Positions 53,643 through 62,821 of a stretch of DNA of 64,000 nt are shown here, piece by piece (positions within the stretch are counted from its first letter, which is position 1; every line of letters starts with the position of its first letter). The position numbers and the translations under genes were made by a program. Source of the DNA: Rhizobium sophorae. Lineage in GTDB: Bacteria > Pseudomonadota > Alphaproteobacteria > Rhizobiales > Rhizobiaceae. The stretch spans positions 38,416 to 102,415 of the forward strand of contig NZ_JABFCN010000029.1 in assembly GCF_013087515.1 (NCBI RefSeq), read 5' to 3'. A model generated the notes under the pieces. That model ran no database searches, was not told the origin of the DNA, and saw nothing but the letters and a program-made list of their open reading frames with translations.

Positions 53643-53878
53643 CGCTTGCAGTCAGCCTATTCCAACAAGGGCATGTCCGGCCAGCTACCGGTGACGCCGG
53701 CCTGTACCGGACGCTCCAGAGGCTGACGAGCTATCTCAGCAACGGCGCCTTTGTGGAGGCGAGCCAGAATGCCCGTCTTCGGGCGCTTGGCGGCCGCGCC
53801 GTGCCGACCACGGCGATCATCGTCGAAACGCTGCGCGACGACTGGCTCGTCGAGATCGAGATCATCGCCGTCGGCTAA
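53643..53878 (+). pseudogene. RidA (YjgF/YER057c) family remnant, frameshifted
   Basis: The 287-bp gap after the GFA gene still translates into RidA-like fragments in two frames. One frame gives SAYSNKGMSGQLPVTPA around 53652-53700 (typical SGQLP block). Another, from about 53669 to the TAA at 53876-53878, gives LYRTLQRLTSYLS, FVEASQNARLRALGGRAVPT and LVEIEIIAVG (the C-terminal RidA signature). The fragments cannot join without a frameshift or deletion, and there is no start codon for the second. Probably a decayed enamine/imine deaminase gene. Confidence 0.6.
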
Positions 53879-53923
53879 CGGCAGATCGGCGGCCGCGCCG
53901 CAGGGGCGCGACGGCCGCGGCGA

Positions 53924-54631
53924 TCAGGCCGCTTGTTTCAACAGGCCGAGCGCCTCGGCCAGATCGACCTCGCCGCGGAAACCGCCGCTGCTTTTCGCGT
54001 CCTGCCGATGCTCGATCGCATGGGCAAAACGCACGGCGGCCTCCTGCTGCATGCGCTCATAGAGGCGATGCAGGCCGAGGAACTGCCGGCGGTCGACGAC
54101 CTTGTGGAAATCGTTCCAGCGGGCGATGCCGACGAAATAGGCGTCCGCCAGGCTCGGGCCGTTGCCGAGAAGCCATTCGCGGCCATCGAGCAGACTTTCC
54201 AGCCTATGATGCGCCTTTTCGACCGCGGCGATGCCATAGGCCGTGAGGACCTGCTTCTCTTCCGGCTCCAGCGGATGCTCGATCGCATACCAGAGCGGGC
54301 CGAAGGCCTGGAAGAAGGTGGTGTTGAGAAAGGCGAGCATCTGGTTCAGCCGATCGAAATCCGCCGAGCCCTGCGCAAAGCCCAGACCGCTGCCGATCGC
54401 GCGGGCGCCGATATGGTGCAAGATCGCCATGCTTTCGCTGATCGTCCTGCCATCTTCGAGCAGCAATGACGGCGTTTCGCCGACCATGTTGATCCGCTTG
54501 TATTCTTCGCTGGAGACTATTTCCGGCATCTCGACGCGGCAGAGCCGATAAGGCAGGCCGGACCATTCCAGCGCGACGATCGAGCCGAAGGAGCAGCCCT
54601 CCGGCACGCCGTAAAACAATATGGGTGACAT
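53924..54631 (-). CDS. Glutathione S-transferase family protein
   Basis: A 235-residue GST: thioredoxin-like N-terminal domain (ILFYGVPEGCSFGSIVALEW, with VGETPSLLLEDGRTISESMA as the cis-Pro and glutathione ESxA motif) and an alpha-helical C-terminal domain (GNGPSLADAYFVGIARW). The ATG at 54631 follows AAAGGAACG; a TTG one codon earlier is not needed. Divergent from a LysR gene 114 bp away that probably regulates it. Confidence 0.88.
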   Translation of the reverse strand: MSPILFYGVPEGCSFGSIVALEWSGLPYRLCRVEMPEIVSSEEYKRINMVGETPSLLLEDGRTISESMAILHHIGARAIGSGLGFAQGSADFDRLNQMLAFLNTTFFQAFGPLWYAIEHPLEPEEKQVLTAYGIAAVEKAHHRLESLLDGREWLLGNGPSLADAYFVGIARWNDFHKVVDRRQFLGLHRLYERMQQEAAVRFAHAIEHRQDAKSSGGFRGEVDLAEALGLLKQAA

Positions 54632-54745
54632 CAATCGTTCCTTTCAGAATTGAACCCTTATGGACGCGATGAATGTGAAGGCGTGGACGATCCAGCGGTA
54701 GAGGCTATAAATGCATCGCAATGTCCACACATCTGGAAGCTGACG

Positions 54746-55636
54746 ATGGCGCTTTTCAACCTCAACGACCTCCATCTCTTCGTGCAGGCCGTCGACAGCG
54801 GCAGCTTTACCGCCGCCGCAAGACATCTCGGCATTCCGAAATCGACCGTCAGCAAGCGGGTTGCGGAGCTGGAGGCGCGGCTTGGCGTCCGGCTGATCCA
54901 GCGCACGTCGCGAAGCTTTGCGCTGACCGAACTCGGCCGGGAATTCTTTCAGCATGCCCAGGCCTCGATCATCGAGGCCGAGATGGCCGAGGGCATCGTG
55001 CGGCGGCATCTGGCCGAACCCGCCGGCAGTGTTCGCCTGACCGCCTCGGTGCCGACCGCGCAATTTACCTTGACGGAGCATCTGCCGGCGCTGGCGGCGC
55101 GCTATCCGAAGCTCCGGCTCTCCGTGCACGTGACGGACCGTTTCGTCGATATCGTCCAGGAAGGGTTCGACATCGCGTTGCGCAGCCACCGCGGGCCACT
55201 GCCGGATTCGGCGCTGGTGCAGCGGAAGCTCGCCAGCCATCCTTTCTTCATTCTCGCTTCGCCGGATTATGTGAATGCCCATGGGCAACCGCGCCGGCCG
55301 GAGGATCTGGCACAGCACGCGACGATCATGACCAGCCTGACGGAGGACCAGTGGCGGCTTTATTCGGGCGGCGACGAGGTTCTCATCACGCTGCATTCCG
55401 TCATGGCGGCGGATGAGCCCTACGTCTTGATGGAAATGGCCATGTCGGGGCTTGGCATTACCTGCCTGCCGACATCGGTCTGTCGCATAGCGCTGGCGGA
55501 CGGGCGGCTGGTGCGGCTGCTGCCGGAATGGACGGCCGGCAGCATCGAAACGACCATCCTGATGCCGCACCGGCGCGGCCAGCTGCCGGCGGTACGCGCC
55601 GTCGTCGACTTCCTGGCGGAGCGGCTTGCCGGCTGA
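54746..55636 (+). CDS. LysR-family regulator divergent from the GST gene
   Basis: A 296-residue LTTR: NLNDLHLFVQAVDSGSFTAA, then IPKSTVSKRVAELEARLGVR and LIQRTSRSFALTELG, with a C-terminal effector domain. The ATG at 54746 matches the family N-terminus; the in-frame ATG upstream would add a leader of poor composition. Confidence 0.9.
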   Translation: MALFNLNDLHLFVQAVDSGSFTAAARHLGIPKSTVSKRVAELEARLGVRLIQRTSRSFALTELGREFFQHAQASIIEAEMAEGIVRRHLAEPAGSVRLTASVPTAQFTLTEHLPALAARYPKLRLSVHVTDRFVDIVQEGFDIALRSHRGPLPDSALVQRKLASHPFFILASPDYVNAHGQPRRPEDLAQHATIMTSLTEDQWRLYSGGDEVLITLHSVMAADEPYVLMEMAMSGLGITCLPTSVCRIALADGRLVRLLPEWTAGSIETTILMPHRRGQLPAVRAVVDFLAERLAG

Positions 55637-55664
55637 AGCCGCTTCGGAAGAGTAGCTTTAGAGA

Positions 55665-57248
55665 TCACGCCGCCTTGGCGGCGTGATATTCCTTGATCGC
55701 GACCATCTTGATCGCCGGATGGCGCTCGGACTCGTAACGCAGCGAAAAACCGTCCTGGGCGAGGAAGACCGGATCGCCGTCGAGATCGCGGGCGATATCG
55801 CCGCGCTTGACGGTGAGGAATTTTTCGAGATCGGCCGGCTGATCGGCCGAGATCCAGCGGCAGACGGAGAAACGCGACATTTCGAAGGAGACCGGCAGGC
55901 CGTATTCGGCCATCAGCCGCTCCTTCAAGACGTCGAGCTGCAGGGCGCCGACGACCCCGACGATCGCCGGCGAGCCGTCTTCCGGCGAAAACAGCTGGAC
56001 GACGCCTTCTTCAGCCATCTGCTGCAGGGCTTCCTTCAGCTTCTTCGCCTTCATCGCGTCTTCCAGACGCACGCGGCGCAGGATCTCCGGCGAGAAGTTC
56101 GGCACGCCCTGGAAGACCAGCGATTCACCCTCGGTCAGCGTATCGCCGATCCGGAGCGTTCCATGGTTCGGAATGCCGACGACGTCGCCGGCATAGGCTG
56201 TGTCGGCGAGCTGGCGCTGCGAGGCGAAGAAGAATTGCGGCGCTGTCAGGCCGAGCTGCTTGCCGGTGCGGGCAAGCCTTGCCTTCATGCCGCGCTCGAG
56301 CTTGCCGGAGCAGATGCGGGCAAAGGCGATGCGGTCGCGGTGGTTGGGGTCCATATTGGCCTGGATCTTGAAGACGAAGGCCGTCATCTTGTCGTCGGTC
56401 GCATGCACGGTCCTGGTATCGGCGACCTGGTCACGCGGCGGCGGCGCAAAATCGCCGAGCGCGTTGATGAGATCGCGAACGCCGTAATTGCGCAGCGCCG
56501 AGCCGAAGAAAACCGGCGTCATATGGCCTTCCAGGAAGGCCTGGCGGTCGAAGGGACGGCAGGCCTCGATCGCCAGCTCGGTCTCCTCGATGAACACCTG
56601 ACGCTCGTTTTCCGGCAGTCGGCCGGCGACACTCTGCGGGCCGTTGACCGGCGTTCCCTCGATTTCGGTATCGGAGCCGCGCACCGTATTGGCGGCGATA
56701 TTGTAGGAACCGCAAAAGGTCTTGGAGCGGCCGATCGGCCAGGTGATCGGCGCCGTATCCAGCGCCAGCTTCTCTTCCACCTCATCGAGGATCTCGAAGG
56801 GATCGCGGCTTTCGCGGTCCATCTTGTTGATGAAGGTGATGATCGGGATATCGCGCATGCGGCAGACTTCGAAAAGCTTCAGCGTCCGCGGCTCGATGCC
56901 CTTGGCGGCATCGATGACCATGACGGCGGCGTCGACGGCGGTCAGGGTGCGATAGGTGTCGTCGGCGAAATCCTCGTGACCCGGCGTATCGAGAATGTTG
57001 AAGACATTGTCGTTATATTCGAAGGTCATCACCGAGGTGACGACGGAGATGCCGCGCTCGCGCTCGATCTTCATCCAGTCGGAGCGCGTCTGCATGCGAT
57101 CCTTCTTCGCCTTGACTTCGCCGGCAAGCTGAATGGCGCCACCGAACAGCAGCAGCTTTTCGGTGAGCGTCGTCTTGCCCGCGTCCGGGTGGGCGATAAT
57201 AGCGAATGTGCGGCGGCGGGAGACCGCCTCGGCGAGACTTTCGGCCAT
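55665..57248 (-). CDS. prfC: Peptide chain release factor 3
   Basis: GTPase that recycles RF1/RF2 after termination. The 527 residues start with RRTFAIIAHPDAGKTTLTEK (G1), then DTPGHEDFADDTYRTL (G3) and ITFINKMDRESRDP (G4). The RF3-specific C-terminal domain ends in SLRYESERHPAIKM. It is a single-gene unit convergent with the LysR gene. Confidence 0.96.
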   Translation of the reverse strand: MAESLAEAVSRRRTFAIIAHPDAGKTTLTEKLLLFGGAIQLAGEVKAKKDRMQTRSDWMKIERERGISVVTSVMTFEYNDNVFNILDTPGHEDFADDTYRTLTAVDAAVMVIDAAKGIEPRTLKLFEVCRMRDIPIITFINKMDRESRDPFEILDEVEEKLALDTAPITWPIGRSKTFCGSYNIAANTVRGSDTEIEGTPVNGPQSVAGRLPENERQVFIEETELAIEACRPFDRQAFLEGHMTPVFFGSALRNYGVRDLINALGDFAPPPRDQVADTRTVHATDDKMTAFVFKIQANMDPNHRDRIAFARICSGKLERGMKARLARTGKQLGLTAPQFFFASQRQLADTAYAGDVVGIPNHGTLRIGDTLTEGESLVFQGVPNFSPEILRRVRLEDAMKAKKLKEALQQMAEEGVVQLFSPEDGSPAIVGVVGALQLDVLKERLMAEYGLPVSFEMSRFSVCRWISADQPADLEKFLTVKRGDIARDLDGDPVFLAQDGFSLRYESERHPAIKMVAIKEYHAAKAA

Positions 57249-57339
57249 GCTTGTGAATCCTGTGGAATTGCCGCGTATCTAGCGACTAAAGGCCGGCTTT
57301 GCAATTGACCTTGCCCTTCCACGCGCAAAGTAATGGGCC

Positions 57340-57810
57340 ATGAACATTCATCACGACACGCGCCCGATGCTGAACCTCATCCGCTTAGCCAATGGCGAAG
57401 GCCTCGACCTGCCCGCCTATGAAAGCAAGGGAGCGGCCGGCATGGACCTGCGTGCCGCTGTCGACGAGGCAGCGCCGCTGACACTTCTGCCCGGCAAGCG
57501 GGCGCTGGTGCCGACCGGCTTCATCTTCGAGATCCCCGAAGGTTTCGAGGGACAGGTGCGGCCGCGCTCCGGCCTGGCCTTCAAAAATGGCATCACCTGC
57601 CTGAATTCGCCTGGCACGGTCGACAGCGACTATCGCGGCGAGGTGAAGGTGCTGCTGATCAATCTCGGCGAGGAGCCCTTCGTCATCTCGCGCGGCATGC
57701 GCATCGCCCAGATGGTGATCGCTTCCGTCACCCAGGCGAGGGTGGCGGAGATCACCGAGGCCAGCGAAACGATGCGCGGCGCAGGCGGCTTCGGCTCCAC
57801 CGGCGTCTGA
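57340..57810 (+). CDS. dut: dUTPase
   Basis: Hydrolyses dUTP to dUMP. The 156 residues contain all five motifs: KGAAGMDLRAAV (1), RPRSGLAFKNGI (2), GTVDSDYRGEVKVLLIN (3), RGMRIAQMVI (4) and the flexible C-terminal RGAGGFGSTGV (5). An in-frame ATG nine codons later is also possible. In related genomes dut follows coaBC directly; here 9.1 kb separates them. Confidence 0.96.
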   Translation: MNIHHDTRPMLNLIRLANGEGLDLPAYESKGAAGMDLRAAVDEAAPLTLLPGKRALVPTGFIFEIPEGFEGQVRPRSGLAFKNGITCLNSPGTVDSDYRGEVKVLLINLGEEPFVISRGMRIAQMVIASVTQARVAEITEASETMRGAGGFGSTGV

Positions 57811-58709
57811 TGACGCAGCGCCTCGACAGCGCTGGCTTGACCTTCCGGCAGGATTATTTCGGCGACCCCGTGGGCTGGGAGGCCCTGGTCTGCCTGCTCA
57901 AGAATATTTTCGGCATCGATGTCGGACCGCTGCAACAGCTCGGCGGACCCGACCCCACCAGCATGCCCTTCGGCTGGTTCGATGCCGACGGCGAACTTGC
58001 GGCCAATATTTCGGCCTTTGCGCTGCCCTTCGTCCTCAACGGCAGGATCGTCCATGCCGCCGGGCTGCAATCCGGCGCCGTGCGGCCGCCATGGCGCGGC
58101 CGCGGCCTCTATCGCGACGTGACGGTAAAAGCGCTCGACTGGTGCGATCAGCAAGGTTTTGAAGCCGTCATCCTCTATACCGACAAGCCGTCGCTCTACG
58201 AAGCCTATGGGTTTCACGCGATACCGCTGCACCGATACGAGGGGGCACCACCCGCCCCTTCGTCTTCCGCCGCACCCGCCCGGCCACTTTCGCCGACGAA
58301 TGCGGATGATCTTGCCCTGCTGCAATCGCTGCTGAAGGCACGAAGCCCGGTTTCAACCTCGCTGGCGGTCACAGTCAATGCGGCGATGTTTCTGATCAAC
58401 ACCCAGCTCGATCCCGATATCCGCATCAGCTTTCTGGCAGTGCGGCAGGCGGCCATCGCCTGGAAGATCGATGAGGCGGGCCGCTTCAGCCTCCTCGACG
58501 TCGTGGCGGCTGAGATACCGTCGCTTGCCGCGATCCTAGGCGGGCTGGAGATCGCGCCGGCTTCCGTGGAAGTGCTTTTCCGTCCCGACAAGCTCGGCTG
58601 GGAGGGTGTTCCACAATCGTTGGAAAGCGGCACGAGGCTGATGCTGCGCGGGCTCGGCGATGCCACCCCGGATTTTCCGGCGATGCTGTCGCCGATGGCG
58701 GAATTCTAG
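57810..58709 (+). CDS. GNAT-family N-acetyltransferase (Eis-like)
   Basis: A 299-residue protein with a GNAT core: AAGLQSGAVRPPWRGRGLYR supplies the acetyl-CoA loop (RxxGxG/A variant) and LYTDKPSLYEAYGFHAIPLH the late motif. A second half from about residue 150 has a weaker beta-rich domain, as in Eis-type two-domain acetyltransferases. Its ATG overlaps the dut TGA by one base. Substrate unknown. Confidence 0.8.
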   Translation: MTQRLDSAGLTFRQDYFGDPVGWEALVCLLKNIFGIDVGPLQQLGGPDPTSMPFGWFDADGELAANISAFALPFVLNGRIVHAAGLQSGAVRPPWRGRGLYRDVTVKALDWCDQQGFEAVILYTDKPSLYEAYGFHAIPLHRYEGAPPAPSSSAAPARPLSPTNADDLALLQSLLKARSPVSTSLAVTVNAAMFLINTQLDPDIRISFLAVRQAAIAWKIDEAGRFSLLDVVAAEIPSLAAILGGLEIAPASVEVLFRPDKLGWEGVPQSLESGTRLMLRGLGDATPDFPAMLSPMAEF

Positions 58710-58715
58710 ATCCCC

Positions 58716-59180
58716 CTATTTCCGGCGGGAAAGCGGTGGCAGGCGGCGTTTGACGGGCGAGGCTTTGATCATCGCGGTGTTGGTCTCCGCCCTTTCGGCG
58801 ACGCGGTCGAGGATGCCGTCGAGGTCCGCCATCGAGCGGATGACCAGGCGGGCGATAAAACAATCATCACCCGTCACCTTGTCGCATTCGATGATTTCGG
58901 GAATTTCCTCGATGATACGCTCGACGATGTGCAATTGCCCCGGGAGCGGACGCACGCGCACGATCGCCTGCAGGGGATAACCGACGGCGGCGGGATCGAG
59001 ATCGATGGTGAAGGCCTTGATGACGCCGCGCTCCTCCAGCCGGCGCAGACGCTCGGCGGCACTTGGCGAGGAGAGGCCGACCTGCTGGGCCAGTTCCTTC
59101 AGCGAGATCCGTGCATTGCCGGCCAACGCCTGCAGAATGGCCTGATCGATTTCGTCGAGCGATTGCACATCATTAGCCAC
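58716..59180 (-). CDS. Lrp/AsnC-family regulator
   Basis: A 154-residue feast/famine regulator: helix-turn-helix LDEIDQAILQALAGNARISL, LAQQVGLSSPSAAERLRRLEERGVI, then a RAM effector domain starting at YPLQAIVRVRPLPG. Translation probably starts at GTG 59180, with AGGAG 11 bases upstream. A much longer open frame continues upstream on this strand but lies across the EamA gene. Likely controls the divergent exporter. Confidence 0.88.
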   Translation of the reverse strand: MANDVQSLDEIDQAILQALAGNARISLKELAQQVGLSSPSAAERLRRLEERGVIKAFTIDLDPAAVGYPLQAIVRVRPLPGQLHIVERIIEEIPEIIECDKVTGDDCFIARLVIRSMADLDGILDRVAERAETNTAMIKASPVKRRLPPLSRRK

Positions 59181-59291
59181 AGCGGAACATTCTCCTATTA
59201 TGATTAGGCGGCACCGATCATCTTCCTTCCTTTCCTTATATAAAATCGCCTCTCGTCGCAATATTCTTATGTCATCGAAATGGAGGCAATC

Positions 59292-60194
59292 ATGGGCAGC
59301 GACATCAAAAGAGGCACGGCGGAAATGACGGCAGCGATGCTGATCTCGGGAACGATCGGCTGGTTCGTCGTCATGTCGGGACAACCCGTCAGCGGCGTGG
59401 TCTTCTGGCGCTGCCTGTTCGGCGCGCTCACCTTGCTTGTCATCTGCGGCGCGCTCGGGCTGCTGCGGCCCGGCATCATCACGCTGCGCGCCTTCGGCAT
59501 CGCCATTTTCGGCGGCATCGCCATCGTCTTGAACTGGCTGCTGCTCTTTGCCTCCTACTCGCATGCGACGATCTCGATCGCGACGACTGTCTATAACACC
59601 CAGCCTTTCATGCTGCTCGTGCTCGGCGCGCTCTTTCTCGGCGAGAAGATCACCGCCACCAAGCTGTTCTGGCTGACACTCGCCTTCGCCGGCATGATTG
59701 CCATCGTCGAGGCAAAACCGGAGACTGGCGGGGCGACATCTGACGGTTACGGCCTCGGCATCCTGATGGCGCTCGGTGCGGCCTTCTTCTACGCGCTCGC
59801 CGCCCTTGCCGCGAAATGGCTGAAAGGCACGCCGCCGCATCTGATCGCGCTCATCCAGGTCGCCACCGGCATGCTGATGCTGGCGCCGATGACGGACTTT
59901 TCAAATCCGCCGCAAGATGCAGGAGGCTGGGCGATCCTGGTGACCGTCGGGGTCGTCCATACCGGGCTGATGTATGTGCTGCTCTACGGCGCAATCCAGA
60001 GGCTGCCGACGCATCTGACTGGCGCCCTCTCCTTCATCTATCCGATCGCGGCGATCCTCGTCGACCGGCTGGCCTTCGGCCATGCGCTGCAGCCGATGCA
60101 GATATTGGGTGCGGCGATCATTCTCCTTGCCGCAGCGGGCATGAATCTCGGCTGGACGCCGCGGTGGCTGCGGCCGCGGGCGCTGGAGAGTTGA
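59292..60194 (+). CDS. EamA/DMT-family transporter
   Basis: A 300-residue ten-TM drug/metabolite transporter: two EamA repeats (first around ISGTIGWFVVMSGQ to LFLGEKITATKLFWLTLAFA, second ending LSFIYPIAAILVDRLAFGHA). GGAGG is six bases before ATG 59292. Divergent from the Lrp gene, an arrangement typical of amino acid or amine exporters. Substrate unknown. Confidence 0.88.
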   Translation: MGSDIKRGTAEMTAAMLISGTIGWFVVMSGQPVSGVVFWRCLFGALTLLVICGALGLLRPGIITLRAFGIAIFGGIAIVLNWLLLFASYSHATISIATTVYNTQPFMLLVLGALFLGEKITATKLFWLTLAFAGMIAIVEAKPETGGATSDGYGLGILMALGAAFFYALAALAAKWLKGTPPHLIALIQVATGMLMLAPMTDFSNPPQDAGGWAILVTVGVVHTGLMYVLLYGAIQRLPTHLTGALSFIYPIAAILVDRLAFGHALQPMQILGAAIILLAAAGMNLGWTPRWLRPRALES

Positions 60195-60243
60195 GAACCG
60201 GGCCTGTCCCGGGCATAGCAAGCATGCCCGGGACATGCCGATA

Positions 60244-60762
60244 TTATTTCTGCCCGCGCGTCGTTTCGAACAGGAACCAGGTGCGGCGCTCGCCCTCGTC
60301 GATCCAGTTCTCGATCAGGCTGGCGGTTGCGACATCATTATGCTCGTCGCAAAGGTCATGCACCTCGCGCAGCAGCGAAACGAGCTGAACGTTATCCTCG
60401 CGCAGTTCCGACAACATGTCCTCGGGCGTGACGAAATCCGCGTCATTGTCCAAAAGGCGCTGCTGGCGAGCGATCTGGCCGATGGAGCGCAGCGTCGTGC
60501 CGCCGATCTTACGGGCACGTTCCGCAATGTCGTCTGTCATGGCGAAGATCTGCTCGGCCTGTTCGTCGAGCAGCAGATGATAGTCGCGAAAATGCGGGCC
60601 GGACATGTGCCAATGGAAATTCTTGGTCTTCACATAAAGGGTAAAGACATCGGCGAGCAGCGCGGTCAGCGCCGCCGAAATATCGGTAGTGGCGTTGGTC
60701 GACAGGCTGGACGGCGTCTTGAGTGGCGAAAGCCTGCGGGTTTCGGCTGGCGTATGGGACAT
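60244..60762 (-). CDS. dps: Dps, ferritin-like DNA-protecting protein
   Basis: Ferroxidase-type mini-ferritin that sequesters iron and protects DNA. The 172 residues hold the ferroxidase ligands in KNFHWHMSGPHFRDYHLLLD and EQAEQIF (His-His-Asp-Glu pattern) and end in IENWIDEGERRTWFLFET. It stands divergent from a LysE gene with a 233-bp gap containing a palindrome. Confidence 0.93.
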   Translation of the reverse strand: MSHTPAETRRLSPLKTPSSLSTNATTDISAALTALLADVFTLYVKTKNFHWHMSGPHFRDYHLLLDEQAEQIFAMTDDIAERARKIGGTTLRSIGQIARQQRLLDNDADFVTPEDMLSELREDNVQLVSLLREVHDLCDEHNDVATASLIENWIDEGERRTWFLFETTRGQK

Positions 60763-60884
60763 TTAATCTCTCCTTGGTGATGAAAATCTCTAGCTCCACC
60801 GGCCGGGACAACCGCGGCGGGCCGCGCTGATCGCGCATTTGCAGAGAGAGAAATAGCAAGGCCGGGTCGCTTTCCAAGTAGATC

Positions 60885-60902
60885 ATAGTCTGACAGACCT
60901 AT
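60885..60902. promoter_or_regulatory. Imperfect palindrome between dps and the LysE-family gene
   Basis: ATAGTCTG-A-CAGACCTAT has GTCTG/CAGAC arms around a central A, with ATAG/CTAT outer ends offset by one base. It could be a regulator site for dps or its neighbour. The spacing does not fit the OxyR pattern ATAG-N7-CTAT. Confidence 0.45.
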
Positions 60903-60995
60903 TCCTTATGGTTATGGACCGATCAGCGCCAAAGCATTGATGAGGAAGCGGCGCTTGCCTATAGATGGGCGGTGGAAGTCCTGAGGGTTAAGAAG

Positions 60996-61613
60996 ATGAG
61001 CCTCACCGTCCTGATCACCTATGCCGGAGCGCTGTTCATCGCCGCGGCCATTCCGGGACCCGGGATTACCGCAATCGTCGCGCGTGCGCTCGGCTCGAAT
61101 TTCCGCGAGACCTTCTTCATGGGTCTCGGCCTGGTGCTCGGCGATATGACCTATCTGACAGCGGTCACTCTCGGCCTTGCCTTCGTGGCGCAGACCTTTA
61201 TCGAGGTGTTCATAACAATCAAGATCGCCGGCGTCCTCTATCTCGGTTACATCGCCTGGAAACTCTGGACGGCAGGGCTGTTGCCGCAGGATATCGCGGC
61301 GCGGAAATCCACCAATATCGGCATGTCCTTCCTTTCCGGCCTGCTGGTGACGCTCGGCAATCCGAAGACGATGCTCTTCTATGTCGCCCTGGTGCCGACG
61401 CTGATCGATATCGGCAATATCGGCCTACGCGACTATGCGCTCCTGCTCACCGCCACCTTCGTCGTGCTGATCGTCGTGCTCGTGCCCTATATGCTGCTTG
61501 CCTCGCGAGCCCGCACGATGCTGAAGCAGCCGCGGGCCTTGCAGGCGCTGAACCGGGTTGCGGCCGGCATCCTCGCCGGCACGGCCGCCTTCATCGCCAC
61601 GCGGGCGGCCTGA
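60996..61613 (+). CDS. LysE/RhtB-family amino acid exporter
   Basis: A 205-residue six-TM exporter: AAIPGPGITAIVARALGSNF (the PGP motif after TM1), FMGLGLVLGDMTYLTAVTLG and GLLVTLGNPKTMLFYVALVP. The ATG at 60996 has GAGGG eight bases upstream; a GTG 24 bases earlier is the alternative. Substrate likely an amino acid such as homoserine, threonine or leucine. Confidence 0.9.
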   Translation: MSLTVLITYAGALFIAAAIPGPGITAIVARALGSNFRETFFMGLGLVLGDMTYLTAVTLGLAFVAQTFIEVFITIKIAGVLYLGYIAWKLWTAGLLPQDIAARKSTNIGMSFLSGLLVTLGNPKTMLFYVALVPTLIDIGNIGLRDYALLLTATFVVLIVVLVPYMLLASRARTMLKQPRALQALNRVAAGILAGTAAFIATRAA

Positions 61614-61757
61614 AATAAACATTCGGCAAGAACCGGTTTTCACAGGTTTTTTTCTCTCCTGATCGCCCTTCCAGGTCGAACGCGGTCTGGCCTAGACCGG
61701 CCTTTGACCCTATTCTCCCCTCGATTTCAGGAGCAGGATTTCAAAGGGAGAGCACCC

Positions 61758-62720
61758 ATGTCGCACAAGCCCGGCCGCGGCCGCATCTATTCCTCGATCA
61801 CCGAGACCATCGGCGACACGCCGCTCGTGCGCTTCGACAAGCTGGCGCGGGAAAAAGGCGTCGTGGCGAACCTGATCGGCAAGCTTGAATTCTTCAACCC
61901 GATCGCCTCGGTCAAGGACCGCATCGGCGTCGCGATGATCGAGGGCCTCGAAGCCCAAGGCAAGATCACCCCCGGCAAGACGGTGCTGATCGAGCCGACC
62001 TCCGGCAATACCGGTATCGCGCTCGCCTTTGCCGCCGCCGCCAAGGGTTATCGGCTGATCCTCACCATGCCGGAGACGATGTCGGTCGAGCGCCGCAAGA
62101 TGCTGGCGCTGCTTGGCGCCGAGCTGGTGCTGACCGAGGGACCAAAGGGCATGAAGGGCGCCATCGCCAAGGCCGAAGAACTGGCGTCCTCCCTTCCGGA
62201 TGCCGTCATCCCGCAGCAGTTCGAAAACCCAGATAATCCGGAGATCCACCGCAAGACGACGGCCGAGGAAATCTGGAACGATACCGACGGCACGGTCGAT
62301 ATCGTCGTCTCCGGCATCGGCACCGGCGGCACGATCACCGGCGTCGGACAGGTGCTGAAGAGCCGCAAGCCCGAGATCAAGATCATCGCCGTCGAGCCGG
62401 CCGATTCGCCGATCCTCTCCGGCGGCAATCCCGGCCCGCACAAAATCCAGGGCATCGGCGCCGGCTTCGCGCCGAAGATCCTCGATACCGGCATCTATGA
62501 CGAGGTCGTCACCGTGACCAACAACGAAGCCTTCGAACAGGCGCGCCTGGTTGCCCGGCTCGAAGGCGTGCCGGTCGGCATCTCCTCGGGTGCGGCACTG
62601 ACGGCCGCGATCAAGGTCGGCATCCGTCCCGAGAATGCCGGCAAGAACATCGTCATCATCATCCCCTCCTTCGCCGAACGCTATCTCTCGACGGCGCTGT
62701 TTGAAGGGCTGGGGAGCTGA
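61758..62720 (+). CDS. cysK: Cysteine synthase A (O-acetylserine sulfhydrylase)
   Basis: PLP enzyme making cysteine from O-acetylserine and sulfide. The 320 residues contain the PLP lysine in NPIASVKDRIGVAM, the substrate loop PTSGNTGIALAFAAA and the phosphate-binding SGIGTGGTITGVGQVL. The ATG at 61758 follows AAAGGGAGAG; the family start and Shine-Dalgarno rule out the longer frame. It could use sulfide released elsewhere, but no operon link exists. Confidence 0.95.
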   Translation: MSHKPGRGRIYSSITETIGDTPLVRFDKLAREKGVVANLIGKLEFFNPIASVKDRIGVAMIEGLEAQGKITPGKTVLIEPTSGNTGIALAFAAAAKGYRLILTMPETMSVERRKMLALLGAELVLTEGPKGMKGAIAKAEELASSLPDAVIPQQFENPDNPEIHRKTTAEEIWNDTDGTVDIVVSGIGTGGTITGVGQVLKSRKPEIKIIAVEPADSPILSGGNPGPHKIQGIGAGFAPKILDTGIYDEVVTVTNNEAFEQARLVARLEGVPVGISSGAALTAAIKVGIRPENAGKNIVIIIPSFAERYLSTALFEGLGS

Positions 62721-62821
62721 GGCTGGATTTGGCCGGGCTTTGCCGGTCACTCGTCTTCGCAGGATATCGGGCCTGCTTCGGCGCTCTGTGAGCTGCTGAT
62801 AAAGCCGACCCACTCCTCTTT

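Noticed and set aside
59181..59840. N-terminal extension of the Lrp gene on the minus strand
   Set aside because: It overlaps the EamA transporter gene in antisense; a normal 154-residue Lrp protein begins at GTG 59180 with a ribosome binding site.
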